Shown here: positions 1 through 8,896 of the stretch, one piece after another | How the letters are laid out: the number at the start of each line of letters is the position of its first letter | How positions within the stretch are numbered: the first letter of the stretch is position 1 | NCBI GenBank assembly: GCA_016839705.1 | Contig: JAEOTR010000017.1 | Coordinates: 55,396 to 119,395 of the forward strand | Source of the DNA: Promethearchaeota archaeon | Lineage (GTDB): Archaea > Asgardarchaeota > Lokiarchaeia > Sigyniarchaeales > SOKP01 | Length of the DNA: 64,000 bases | Direction: 5' to 3' | Made by a program: the position numbers and the translations under genes | The notes under the pieces: model-generated | Seen by the model: the letters and a program-made list of their open reading frames with translations, nothing else | Database searches by the model: none | Told to the model about the DNA's origin: nothing

Positions 1-31
1 CGATGGTAGTGAATAATCCTTCTTTATCCAT
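1..31 (-). CDS. Start of a gene cut by the left window edge
   Basis: On the minus strand an ATG at 31-29 opens a frame that stays open for ten codons to the window edge (reading MDKEGLFTTI). The preceding 80 bases are AT-rich and would serve as its upstream region. Too little is visible to identify a product, and it could be a chance open frame. Confidence 0.3.
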   Translation of the reverse strand, partial: MDKEGLFTTI

Positions 32-110
32 AGTACTTATAAAAGTTTATAGAATTTAAACATAGATTAGACAGTTATGCAGTATCTGCATAGAATATGC
101 TTAGAAAGAA

Positions 111-2126
111 TTAAGTATAAAATCTTTTATTATCAAAATTCCTACTATTTTGTTTAATTATTTCTAATTCTTCTAAACTTTGCTGTAAGTTTTGTATCTT
201 ATTATCAATTAAGTAAATCTCTTTATTCAAATTTCTATAAGTTCTAAAATAATCACTCTCTGAGATAGATCCTTGATCAAATTTTGTTTCAAGTTTCTTC
301 AATGTAGCTTTAAGACTATATCGTTCTTTTTCAAATTCAAGCATTTGTTTTTGTTTTTCTTTATCTAATTTAAATAAGTTTCTTTTATATCCATATGATT
401 GCTGTGCTGATGAATTTGATAAGTCGAATAAATCTGATAAGTGATTTTTGTTGAATTCTTGAAAAGATTTATCATTAAACAGGTTTTGAATTCCAATATT
501 AGAAGCTTGTGGATAAATTCCCTGAGCTTGCTCTAAGTTTCTTGTTAGAAGATCTCTTTCATCCGCGTTTAGTAAAAGATCATTTTTATTATTAATAGCT
601 TGAGGGATGTAATTTTGATACCTATTTGGGTCGCAAATATTTTGCGGGAAAAATTTACTTTGGCTAGGGGGAGGCATTTGATATTGATTTCCATGATTTA
701 TAGGATTATTCAAACCTTGAGGATGTTGAACCTGAGTAGGTTGATAGTAAGTAGGATTTTGATAATAAGGATTTTGCATTCTGGGTTGGTTTAGTCCATT
801 TTGCCCTATATGTGGATTTTGATAAAGCATGCTTTGTTGATAATTTTGAGGTACCAGATTTTGGATTTGGTTATGATTACCATAAGCATGTTGTGGTTGA
901 AATTTATTAAAATTAACTTTTTCATAACTCTCATTATACTGGCATTTTAGGCTAAAAAAAGAATTAATACTTTCTTCAATGAAATTGGTTAAGGAGTTTA
1001 AATCAATATCAATTTTCTTTAGATTTGAAGCTGATTTACTGTCATATACCGTAGTCTCATCAAATGTTCTTGCTAATAGAATATATTCGATAACTCTAGA
1101 GATTGATTTATGGGGTAAGGTGAATTCATATTTACCATACTCAAATTCTAGGTAAAGTTTTTTGAATACTTTTCCTTTATCTTTAATTCTTATTAGATCA
1201 CGAACAGGAGCTTTGAAAGTCAGAGCTTTTTTCTTTTTTCTTACACCATACTCATGAACAAAAGATAGATCTAAATTGGTAATAAATAAAAGCCCTTTAT
1301 CCTTCTTAAATTTCTCTTCTATATTTAATCCATTTGTTAATTTAGCGTAAATTGCATATACCGGCTTTTCTTTTTCTGCTAGGTTCAAAAAATTCTTATA
1401 AGTTGAAAAATAAAGACTGATTTTTTCAATGAATTTTAGATTATCCTCAAATGATTTGACGCTACTCTTAAAGGTTGTCACATTATTTAATACGAATTCA
1501 TTTATCGAATTATAACTTCTTAATAAATTATCAAACAAGTTTTCTATGATTATTAAATTGGAATTAGGTTGTTTATAAATATCAAAAAAATATTCTTTAT
1601 ATAAGACCATCTGATGAAAATGTGCATTAATTTTGTCAAATAAGGTATTCTGGACATATATGAATAATTTAAAAAGAGCTAGTAAATCAGATTCCATTTT
1701 AGGGAAATGATAACATCTAATAGGGGGATTTCTTGCTTTTTCAATTTCTTGTTGAAGACTAAATAATTTATTGAGAACTTCTCTTAAGGGATTAATAAAA
1801 GCACGAGAGTTTTTAATTAATTCTAAAAATTCTTTCTCTAATTCTTCCTTTTTTTCATATATGTTTATAACTTTATGAGAACCACATTTTGGGCATGATT
1901 TTAAAAGTTGGTTTGTTTTAATGATGTTCTCCTTTCCACATTCTCCACACACTTTTCTCTTATCAGAATCAGAATTCTCAATATTTTTTGAATTGCAATC
2001 TTGACATGTATAGAATTCAACTTTTTTTTCATGTAAACAATCAGAGCAACAACTAACACCACATTCTTCACAATAATAAGTTAATTTCACATACCTTTGA
2101 CAAAATCGGCAGACTTGTTCTGACAT
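111..2126 (-). CDS. Zinc-ribbon protein with GRAM/PH-like region and coiled-coil tail
   Basis: No named family is recognised with certainty. The first ~85 residues hold clustered Cys pairs (CRFC, CEEC, CCSDC, CQDC, CGEC, CPKC), as in tandem zinc ribbons or B-box-like fingers. Residues ~260-355 alternate hydrophobic beta-strand-like segments (KGLLFITNLDLSFV, KLYLEFEYGKYEFTLP) and end in a helix, which resembles a GRAM/PH-like fold. Residues ~415-560 are low complexity, rich in Asn, Gln, Pro and Tyr. The last ~90 residues are a charged coiled coil (LDKEKQKQMLEFEKERY). No signal peptide or membrane segment is seen, so it is probably cytosolic, perhaps membrane- or ubiquitin-associated. The modular layout is more eukaryote-like than usual for archaea. 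The coding call is secure; the function is unknown. Confidence 0.8.
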   Translation of the reverse strand: MSEQVCRFCQRYVKLTYYCEECGVSCCSDCLHEKKVEFYTCQDCNSKNIENSDSDKRKVCGECGKENIIKTNQLLKSCPKCGSHKVINIYEKKEELEKEFLELIKNSRAFINPLREVLNKLFSLQQEIEKARNPPIRCYHFPKMESDLLALFKLFIYVQNTLFDKINAHFHQMVLYKEYFFDIYKQPNSNLIIIENLFDNLLRSYNSINEFVLNNVTTFKSSVKSFEDNLKFIEKISLYFSTYKNFLNLAEKEKPVYAIYAKLTNGLNIEEKFKKDKGLLFITNLDLSFVHEYGVRKKKKALTFKAPVRDLIRIKDKGKVFKKLYLEFEYGKYEFTLPHKSISRVIEYILLARTFDETTVYDSKSASNLKKIDIDLNSLTNFIEESINSFFSLKCQYNESYEKVNFNKFQPQHAYGNHNQIQNLVPQNYQQSMLYQNPHIGQNGLNQPRMQNPYYQNPTYYQPTQVQHPQGLNNPINHGNQYQMPPPSQSKFFPQNICDPNRYQNYIPQAINNKNDLLLNADERDLLTRNLEQAQGIYPQASNIGIQNLFNDKSFQEFNKNHLSDLFDLSNSSAQQSYGYKRNLFKLDKEKQKQMLEFEKERYSLKATLKKLETKFDQGSISESDYFRTYRNLNKEIYLIDNKIQNLQQSLEELEIIKQNSRNFDNKRFYT

Positions 2127-2332
2127 TTTTAAAAACTAAACCCAACCTAATAAATTCAAAATTCTCTACAAATCGCTTTATCAAAATTAGTACAAAACCC
2201 AAAATACAAAAAAGAATATATTATTCAAGTATCATGTAATATCTGGATATCTTAAAAAATATCACGAAGCTACTTAAATGTCTATTTTATAAAATTTATA
2301 TTAATAAAGGAGTAATTTATTTAATAATTGGA

Positions 2333-2626
2333 TTATTTAACTATGATTACTTTTTTCCCAAGGGCTTGACCGGGTACTCCAGCCTTTTTAAAATGAGCTC
2401 TAACCGCACCATGATTTCCATGAGCACGAGTAACTGTACCCTTGAGTTCTTTGCCAGTTGAGCTTTTCCAAACAACTTTTCTACCGATAAGCTTATTTGC
2501 CTCTTTTCGGGTATTTATCCTAGAAAAAACTACTATACAATGTTTCTGGTGTACCGTGTGACGACCTCGTTTGTAATTTGAGATAATCCCCTCCATACCC
2601 AAAACATCTAATTTACTCAATGACAT
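2333..2626 (-). CDS. rpl35ae: Large ribosomal subunit protein eL33 (L35Ae)
   Basis: Component of the 50S subunit, present in archaea and eukaryotes but not bacteria. The protein has the L35Ae signature: an early YKRGRHTVH segment, an IGRKVVW core strand, then GTVTRAHGNHGAVRAHFKK and a PGQALG loop near the C-terminus. The length (97 residues from the ATG at 2626) is normal for archaeal eL33. An in-frame TTG two codons upstream is possible, but the ATG is preferred. It is monocistronic here, with 200 bases of AT-rich sequence on the 3' side before the zinc-ribbon gene. Confidence 0.93.
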   Translation of the reverse strand: MSLSKLDVLGMEGIISNYKRGRHTVHQKHCIVVFSRINTRKEANKLIGRKVVWKSSTGKELKGTVTRAHGNHGAVRAHFKKAGVPGQALGKKVIIVK

Positions 2627-2714
2627 AGTCAAAAACTTAATAAAAGATTTTAGTGAAATAAATTAATAGATGAAATACTCTTAAACTATTAAGTTTTATT
2701 AATATTTTTTTGGT

Positions 2715-3947
2715 CTACTTAAGATAGTTTAATGCTGTTAGCGCATAAATTTTAGTTAAATTGATAAGATCTTCAACATACACAAATTCATCAACAGAAT
2801 GGATGTTATTATCTCCTCGAATAGTACCAATTAAAATTGTCTCAATTCCTTTCTGATGAAAAAATGTGGCATCTGTTGTCGGTAAAATAATCTTAAATTC
2901 TCTTTCTTCGTTGTAAATAGTTTTATATACATCCTTAACAATTAGTGCAAAATCTGAGTTTATATCGGTTATTTCTGGCTCGATGTAAATAGGGATTTGT
3001 ACTCTTATATCTAAATCAGGATCTTTTTTCTTTAAATCTTCAATAAATTTTAAGATCCTTGACTTCAATGCTGCCATATCTTGTTCAGGTATTGTATTTA
3101 TTAAGCAGTGTAAAACACATTTATCAGGTACAGAATTAACAGAGACTCCCCCTTCCATTAATGTAAGGTTAACACTACTAATTTTAGACGGCATATCTGG
3201 ATGAATAGGATATTTGGTTTCTTTATATTTTAATTCTTCCTGTAACTCCATTAAGAAATTCATAATTGGAAGCATTTTGTTAATTGCATTGATTCCTGAA
3301 TATTTATTGCGATTAGGAGACGGCAAATCTGGCCACCCTTGTGCATGTCTACGTATTCCTTTAATTATAAAACTTATCTGAAATGTCCCTGCTCGATAAG
3401 CAACGGGGTAATCGCATAAAGAATCACCTATTAAACATGCATCTCCCTTTACTAATCCTTTATTAACTATATAATCCGCTCCGAGTATACCTCCAATCTC
3501 TTCATTTATTACCGCCGTTACAAATAATTTTCCATTAAAATTAAATCCAGAATCTTGTAAAGCTTTCACAGCATATATTTCAGCAGCAATACACGACTTA
3601 TCATCACATGCACCTCTTCCATATATCTTATTATCTATTTTTTCCCCACCATAAGGATTTTTCGTCCAGCCATTAAAAGGGGCATCCGTATCAAGGTGAG
3701 CATAGAAAATTAAACTGGGCCCCGTTTCATTCCCAATCTCGCCAATCACATTATTTTTCTTCCTTTGAGTTTTTATTCCAACTTCTAACATTTTAGATTC
3801 TATAAATTTTGAGATTTCCCTATATTTACCTGGTGGAACTTCCGACGGCATTTTTACTAAATTTTGAAGAAACTCTACAATTTCTTCTCTCATGTTTTCA
3901 ATTTTCTCGATTACTATTTTTTCTTCTGGTATCAAAATTCGTATCAA
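2715..3947 (-). CDS. M20-family metallopeptidase/deacylase (ArgE/DapE/carboxypeptidase-like)
   Basis: Zinc-dependent amide hydrolase of the ArgE/DapE/CPG2 superfamily. Visible motifs are the YAHLDTD first metal motif (~residue 80), GRGACDDKSC carrying the bridging Asp (~110), NEEIGG with the catalytic Glu and metal Glu (~148), a dimerisation domain in the middle, and a C-terminal TTDATFFHQKG followed by a late His (NNIHSVDE) as last ligand. Length (~410) fits the family. The substrate cannot be read from sequence; N-acetylornithine, succinyl-diaminopimelate or peptides are all possible. The frame opens with TTG at 3947; a second TTG four codons in (3935) or the Met at residue 19 are alternative starts. 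Confidence 0.85.
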   Translation of the reverse strand: MIRILIPEEKIVIEKIENMREEIVEFLQNLVKMPSEVPPGKYREISKFIESKMLEVGIKTQRKKNNVIGEIGNETGPSLIFYAHLDTDAPFNGWTKNPYGGEKIDNKIYGRGACDDKSCIAAEIYAVKALQDSGFNFNGKLFVTAVINEEIGGILGADYIVNKGLVKGDACLIGDSLCDYPVAYRAGTFQISFIIKGIRRHAQGWPDLPSPNRNKYSGINAINKMLPIMNFLMELQEELKYKETKYPIHPDMPSKISSVNLTLMEGGVSVNSVPDKCVLHCLINTIPEQDMAALKSRILKFIEDLKKKDPDLDIRVQIPIYIEPEITDINSDFALIVKDVYKTIYNEEREFKIILPTTDATFFHQKGIETILIGTIRGDNNIHSVDEFVYVEDLINLTKIYALTALNYLK

Positions 3948-4061
3948 CTAATCTTTTTATAAATATAATTTAGGAAAATATGATCGAAACTTAAGTTTAA
4001 TTATTATGTATTTATTCTTCTGTTTATTCATTGTTACAAAGTTAATTGTAGTAAGTACCTT

Positions 4062-4436
4062 TTATATTGCTGCTATTGCATCTATTTCAACTAAAGCAGT
4101 TGACATTGGACAAGTTGCTTCAACTGTACTTCTTGTGGGAAAGATTTCATTAACTCCGTTTTCTTCAAAAAATTCTTTATATGCTTGATTCATATTTACA
4201 AAATCATCCATATTTTTAAGAAAAACGCTTATCTTAACAATATTTGATACTTTTGCTCCGGATGCACTTAAGATTGATTTTATCTTTTCAAGAACAGAAA
4301 ATGTTTGTTCTCTTATCCCCTTTTTTTCTGGATTAGGAACTTGACCTGAAATAAAAATAAGATTACCCGCTTTTATCCCAAGGCTATAGGGACCAGCTTT
4401 AGGGGATCCCGTGTCAATCATTTCTATATTAACCAT
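4062..4436 (-). CDS. ridA: RidA-family reactive enamine/imine deaminase
   Basis: Small trimeric YjgF/YER057c/UK114 protein that hydrolyses reactive 2-aminoacrylate-type enamines released by PLP enzymes such as threonine dehydratase. Signatures: N-terminal GSPKAGPYSLGIKAGNLIFISGQ, and C-terminal FPTRSTVEA, whose Arg binds the substrate carboxylate in the family, followed by LVEIDAIA. Start taken at the ATG at 4436, because an AAAGGTGA Shine-Dalgarno lies about 9 bases before it; the upstream GTG at 4448 is itself part of that site. The gene is divergent from the GT5 gene across ~240 AT-rich bases. Confidence 0.92.
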   Translation of the reverse strand: MVNIEMIDTGSPKAGPYSLGIKAGNLIFISGQVPNPEKKGIREQTFSVLEKIKSILSASGAKVSNIVKISVFLKNMDDFVNMNQAYKEFFEENGVNEIFPTRSTVEATCPMSTALVEIDAIAAI

Positions 4437-4677
4437 ATCTATAATCACCTTTGTTTAATTTAATAGTTTGCAGACATTAATAAAATTATCAATTTTACTT
4501 TCATTAGTTTTTAATATCTTTATCATAAATATTTGTTTATTGTCGTATTTGAATCAAACTAATCAACTTTTAATTAAGTTTTAATAAAATTCTTTTTTTA
4601 ATGACTTAGATTAAACAATTATAGCTCTTTAATAAAATCTTGATTACTAACTGTGCCATAAAAAGAATTGAAGCACT

Positions 4678-6477
4678 GTGAATAAGGAAAAAGATAAAAT
4701 TTGGATATTCACATTTGAATATGCGGGGATTGTTAAAGTCGGAGGTTTAGGAGAAGTCCCTGCAAATCAGGCTAAACACATTAATAAAGATTATGAAATA
4801 ACTGTTTTTATTCCTTCTCATGGTCAACTTAATAATCTTAGGGAGATACACGATTGGGAGAAATTATCATTTAATTGTGTAGGGCAAATAAATCCATCAA
4901 TTTTAGGATTAAGTGATCCTATTAGTTATTATCATATTTCCTTTTACAAATCTAAAATTAATAATGTAAATATCGTTTTATTAGTTGGTGAAAATTATTT
5001 TGCAAGCAAATTTCTAGATGATAGTGCTGTATATAATCCAGATACTCTCAATGGAAAGATTTGTCTTTTTAGTATTGGGATGCGATCTTTAGTAAGTCAT
5101 ATGATTGAAGATCAAAAAGAAAATGTACCAGATATCATCCATTTACATGATTATCATGCGGTAATCCCTTTTATTGGCATAAAACAGGAACTGATCAACA
5201 ATGGTTTAGACGTACACTCTCTAATTACCATACATCTACTCACTTGGCCGAGACACAGCATCGAATTCTATTATGGGTGTGGAATTGATAAAACCCCAAT
5301 TAAAATATTGTTAGAAAATGGTTATAAGTTGTTTTCTATAGATGAAATCTTCAATTTATGTAAAACATCAAGTAGTTATGATGAAATAAATCAACCTCCG
5401 ACTGTAGAAAAAATTGGTGCGGTCATTTGTGATTTAGTCACAACTGTAAGCCAATCTTATCTTATATCTGATATAATTCTAAATTGTGGCAACCATTTAA
5501 TTGAATTTAAGTCTGATTTTTTATGGGATGGATGTGATTGGGATTATGATGAGATTAAATTAGAAGTTTTAAGAAAACATGGAGAAGATATGCATAAAGT
5601 TTTAGACATTCCTCATGAGATAGATTTAACATTTTCAGATATGAAACGATACCTTTTAACTCACAAGATTGCTCATTTGGCCAGAAGTCCCTTAATCAGG
5701 TCAGAAAAAGTTCTTAAAGTAATAAGTGAAATATCGAATGGAAACCAGTTTATCAAAAATGGGAATATCAAAGCATTTAATGAACCTGGGCCATTAGTTA
5801 TTACTACAGGAAGAATATCACATCAAAAAGGATTCGAAACTATTTTTGAAGCCATCCCAGAGGTAATTCAAGCAATACCTACTGCGAAGTTTTTATTTAT
5901 GATTTTACCAACGGATTATAGTTTAGAAGAAATCAAATCTTACTCTCATATAGTAAAAAGATATCCAGATAATCTGAGAATTATCTTCGGGGTAGCAAAG
6001 GACATATTTTATTTGGCTCATATCTCTGCAGATGTCTACTGTGCTTTATCAAGATGGGAACCATTTGGTATTATCGCTTTGGAAGCGATGGCTTCAAAGC
6101 TTCCAATTATTGCTACGCGTGTAGGGGGCTTTCAAGAGACAATAATCGATATCAGAAATTCCCCTGAAATAGGTACGGGTATTTTAATTGATAAAGATAA
6201 TCCTTCTCAATTTGCCAATGCCTTGATTTCTCTTTTTTTGTTGTCAGAGATTGCCAAAAAGGCAAAATTGAAAGAATCTATTTATGAAACGGAAGTATTA
6301 AATTTAGTTAATCAAATACCTGACGAAATTATTAAATCGTTAGTTTTACTCGATCCTGACGTGTATCAAAAGATTAAAGAAAACTGCTATAAAAGAGTAG
6401 AAAATAACTTTAGGTGGAGCATCGTATCGAAAAAATTGAGAGAACTATATACTAGAATAAGAGATTTAGATAAATAG
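4678..6477 (+). CDS. Glycogen/starch synthase-like glycosyltransferase (GT5 family)
   Basis: Nucleotide-sugar-dependent alpha-glucan synthase of the GT-B fold. The N-terminal half carries the KVGGLGE donor/acceptor loop (~residue 21, the KxGGL motif of GT5) and a starch-synthase catalytic domain with IHLHDYHAVIPF. The C-terminal half has GRISHQKGFET and the SRWEPFGIIALEAMASKLPIIATRVGG nucleotide-sugar site with the E-x7-E retaining-GT motif. At 599 residues it is longer than bacterial GlgA (~480); the extra sequence lies mostly in the middle (~200-340). Starts with GTG at 4678. It leads a plus-strand run with two MFS transporters, the first only 11 bases downstream, suggesting a shared sugar-related role. 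The donor (ADP- or UDP-glucose) is not readable. Confidence 0.85.
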   Translation: MNKEKDKIWIFTFEYAGIVKVGGLGEVPANQAKHINKDYEITVFIPSHGQLNNLREIHDWEKLSFNCVGQINPSILGLSDPISYYHISFYKSKINNVNIVLLVGENYFASKFLDDSAVYNPDTLNGKICLFSIGMRSLVSHMIEDQKENVPDIIHLHDYHAVIPFIGIKQELINNGLDVHSLITIHLLTWPRHSIEFYYGCGIDKTPIKILLENGYKLFSIDEIFNLCKTSSSYDEINQPPTVEKIGAVICDLVTTVSQSYLISDIILNCGNHLIEFKSDFLWDGCDWDYDEIKLEVLRKHGEDMHKVLDIPHEIDLTFSDMKRYLLTHKIAHLARSPLIRSEKVLKVISEISNGNQFIKNGNIKAFNEPGPLVITTGRISHQKGFETIFEAIPEVIQAIPTAKFLFMILPTDYSLEEIKSYSHIVKRYPDNLRIIFGVAKDIFYLAHISADVYCALSRWEPFGIIALEAMASKLPIIATRVGGFQETIIDIRNSPEIGTGILIDKDNPSQFANALISLFLLSEIAKKAKLKESIYETEVLNLVNQIPDEIIKSLVLLDPDVYQKIKENCYKRVENNFRWSIVSKKLRELYTRIRDLDK

Positions 6478-6488
6478 GAGAACATAAT

Positions 6489-7670
6489 TTGACACTTTCG
6501 AAACGATCTGTAATTCTTATTCTATTCTCTATTTTAGTTTTAAACACTGCGGGAATAGGATTAGTTACATATTTACCAAAGTATTTATTATACTTAGGTA
6601 TAGAAAATCCCGTTATCCAATTAGTAATGACTATTTTTCCATTAACTTTATTTGTATTTCCACCAATTTTAGGAAAGCTTTCTGATAAATTTCAGAATAG
6701 GATTCTTTTTATAATTATTGGAGCTTTAGGGATTGTTTTATCATTTGTGTTGTTTCTATTTACTCAAAATTTATTCCTAATTATAGCATTATCACTATTA
6801 TATGGTTTTTTTGGAGCTGCTTTTCGAATTATTTTCACTCTCTATGCCGAATTAGTAGATAATGATACGAGATATATCTCTTATTACAATGCCGTAAGCA
6901 CATGCGGATGGTTTTTGGGAAGCCAGTTAGGAGGAATTTTTATTGATGTATATGGGATTCAAAATATCTTCTTATTTCTAATTTTATTTTCAACAATAAA
7001 TCTAGGCTCCATTCTTCTCATAAAGGAGAATAGAACTTTAATTTTAAGTCATTATGATAATAAAACTAATGAATCCCGTAACAACATAAATGAAGTAAAA
7101 ACAATTTCAATTTCGGTATATCTTGGATTATTTTTCAGAAATTTCGGCATAAAGCCAATCATGGTTGTTCTCTCAATAATTATGGGTTTTCATATTTCCA
7201 GTGATACACAAGTAGGATTTTTAATAGGTTTAAATTTCTTAATTCAAGTTGCCTTAATGCTATTAATAGGACATATTATTTCAGAAAAAAATGAAAAATT
7301 GATACTTATCCTCGGATATTTTTTTAGCACAATCGCAATATTAGGATATATTTTTTCAAATAGTTTTTTCAGCTTTTTAATATCCCAGATTTTTATTGCG
7401 TTCAGTTATTCAATGTTTTGGTCTGCTACCGTTATGTATATCGCACAAAATTCTACCCCAAAAAATAAAGGTCGATATATGGGATATGCAAACTCAAGCA
7501 CTTTTTCTGGTGGCTTTTTAGGAGGACTCCTATTTAGTTATCTATTAGTGGTGTTTAATTCAAATTATTATAGTGCAATGTATTTTATGATTATATTTCC
7601 CGTACTTTCTTCTATAAGTATATTATTGAAGTTTAAACAACATTCAAAGCCAAAACTAATTAATAAATAA
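6489..7670 (+). CDS. MFS transporter (first of a tandem pair)
   Basis: Twelve-helix major facilitator superfamily permease. The loop between helices 2 and 3 has the MFS motif A, GKLSDKFQNR (~residue 61). A hydrophilic linker of ~25 residues after helix 6 (NRTLILSHYDNKTNESRNN) separates the two halves. The start is TTG at 6489 with a GGAG Shine-Dalgarno overlapping the stop of the GT5 gene, so the two are probably translated from one transcript. The substrate is unknown; sugars or glycosides are plausible only from the neighbour. Clearly paralogous to the next gene (matching KRSVIL starts, motif A and FGIxP segments). Confidence 0.85.
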   Translation: MTLSKRSVILILFSILVLNTAGIGLVTYLPKYLLYLGIENPVIQLVMTIFPLTLFVFPPILGKLSDKFQNRILFIIIGALGIVLSFVLFLFTQNLFLIIALSLLYGFFGAAFRIIFTLYAELVDNDTRYISYYNAVSTCGWFLGSQLGGIFIDVYGIQNIFLFLILFSTINLGSILLIKENRTLILSHYDNKTNESRNNINEVKTISISVYLGLFFRNFGIKPIMVVLSIIMGFHISSDTQVGFLIGLNFLIQVALMLLIGHIISEKNEKLILILGYFFSTIAILGYIFSNSFFSFLISQIFIAFSYSMFWSATVMYIAQNSTPKNKGRYMGYANSSTFSGGFLGGLLFSYLLVVFNSNYYSAMYFMIIFPVLSSISILLKFKQHSKPKLINK

Positions 7671-7714
7671 AAAATTTGGGATTTATAATTTTAATCCACA
7701 TCAAATTGATTAAA

Positions 7715-8896
7715 TTGGTTTTATTAAAAAGATCTGTTATTTTAATTTTAATCTCGGCATTTATTATTTTTTTAGCAGCTTGGATGGTTATGGCGTTTTT
7801 ACCTCAATATCTTCAAGTATTAGGTACTCCAGGTCCGATTATACAAATAATAATAACAATTTTCCTCTCTACATTATTCATATTCCCATATATTTTAGGT
7901 AAGTACTCAGATAAAATCCAGAATCGAAAGTATTTTATAATAATTGGAACTGCGGGTATGATTTTAACTCCATTTCTATTACTATTTACAACAAATTTAA
8001 TCCTAATCACTATAATATTATTTTTTTTTGGAATGTTTGCATCTACTTCTTCGATTATATTTACATTATATTCAGAGTTAGTTCAAAATAATTCCAAATG
8101 GATATCTTACTATAATGCCCTAACAGCTTTGGGATGGTTTGTGGGAGCGCAAATAGCAGGTGTATTTATCGAGATTTATGGGTTTAATCTTGTATTTTTA
8201 CTTTCTTTAATTGGTATGGTGATAGGTATGATATTTGTTGTTTTTATTAAGGAAGATAGGCAAATTATCGTGAATTCTGCGAAAGAGAATAGAATAATAG
8301 ATGTGAATAATTCTCAAAATGATGAACTTTTAGTATCTAAATCAATTTATTATGGTGTATTTTTTAGAAGTTTTGGAATTCAACCAATTTTGGCTGTGCT
8401 TGTGGTAATCATGGGTTTTCATTTAAATAGTGATATAGAAATGGGATTTTTACTTGGGTTAAACCCCCTACTACAATTTTTTCTTATGATTTTATTGGGA
8501 AGGTTAATAACTGACAAAAATTTTAAGCTTTTTATGTTTAGCGGTTATCTATTAAGCATTTTGGTCATTTTGGGATTTCTTCTCGCCGCAGATTTCTGGG
8601 GTTTTTTATTATCTCAATTTCTAGTAGCATTTAGCTTCTCAGTATATTGGATGACAACACTGACTTATATTTCAAAAAACACAACTCCTCAAAATAAAGG
8701 ATTGTATATAGGTTATGTAAATACTAGTGCATTTGCGGGAAATGCAATTGGTGGTTTGTTTTTAGGTTTGTTATTAATTTTCGTTAATTCAGATTATTAT
8801 ATCGCTATGTATTTCATGATAGGTTTTCCTATAATAGCATCAATACTCATTCTATTAGGTAGAAAAAAGTTATTTACTATCCCAAAAAGGATTTAA
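7715..8896 (+). CDS. MFS transporter (second of a tandem pair)
   Basis: Paralogue of the preceding permease, with motif A as GKYSDKIQNR, a matching FRSFGIQPILAVLVVIMGFH segment after the central linker, and a similar C-terminal SKNTTPQNKG loop. The frame is open from 7676, but the TTG at 7715 is chosen because it gives the same MxLxKRSVILI N-terminus as its twin. Tandem duplication followed by divergence is the simplest history. The 3' end overlaps the 3' end of the convergent helicase gene by 27 bases. Twelve membrane helices; substrate unknown. Confidence 0.83.
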   Translation: MVLLKRSVILILISAFIIFLAAWMVMAFLPQYLQVLGTPGPIIQIIITIFLSTLFIFPYILGKYSDKIQNRKYFIIIGTAGMILTPFLLLFTTNLILITIILFFFGMFASTSSIIFTLYSELVQNNSKWISYYNALTALGWFVGAQIAGVFIEIYGFNLVFLLSLIGMVIGMIFVVFIKEDRQIIVNSAKENRIIDVNNSQNDELLVSKSIYYGVFFRSFGIQPILAVLVVIMGFHLNSDIEMGFLLGLNPLLQFFLMILLGRLITDKNFKLFMFSGYLLSILVILGFLLAADFWGFLLSQFLVAFSFSVYWMTTLTYISKNTTPQNKGLYIGYVNTSAFAGNAIGGLFLGLLLIFVNSDYYIAMYFMIGFPIIASILILLGRKKLFTIPKRI

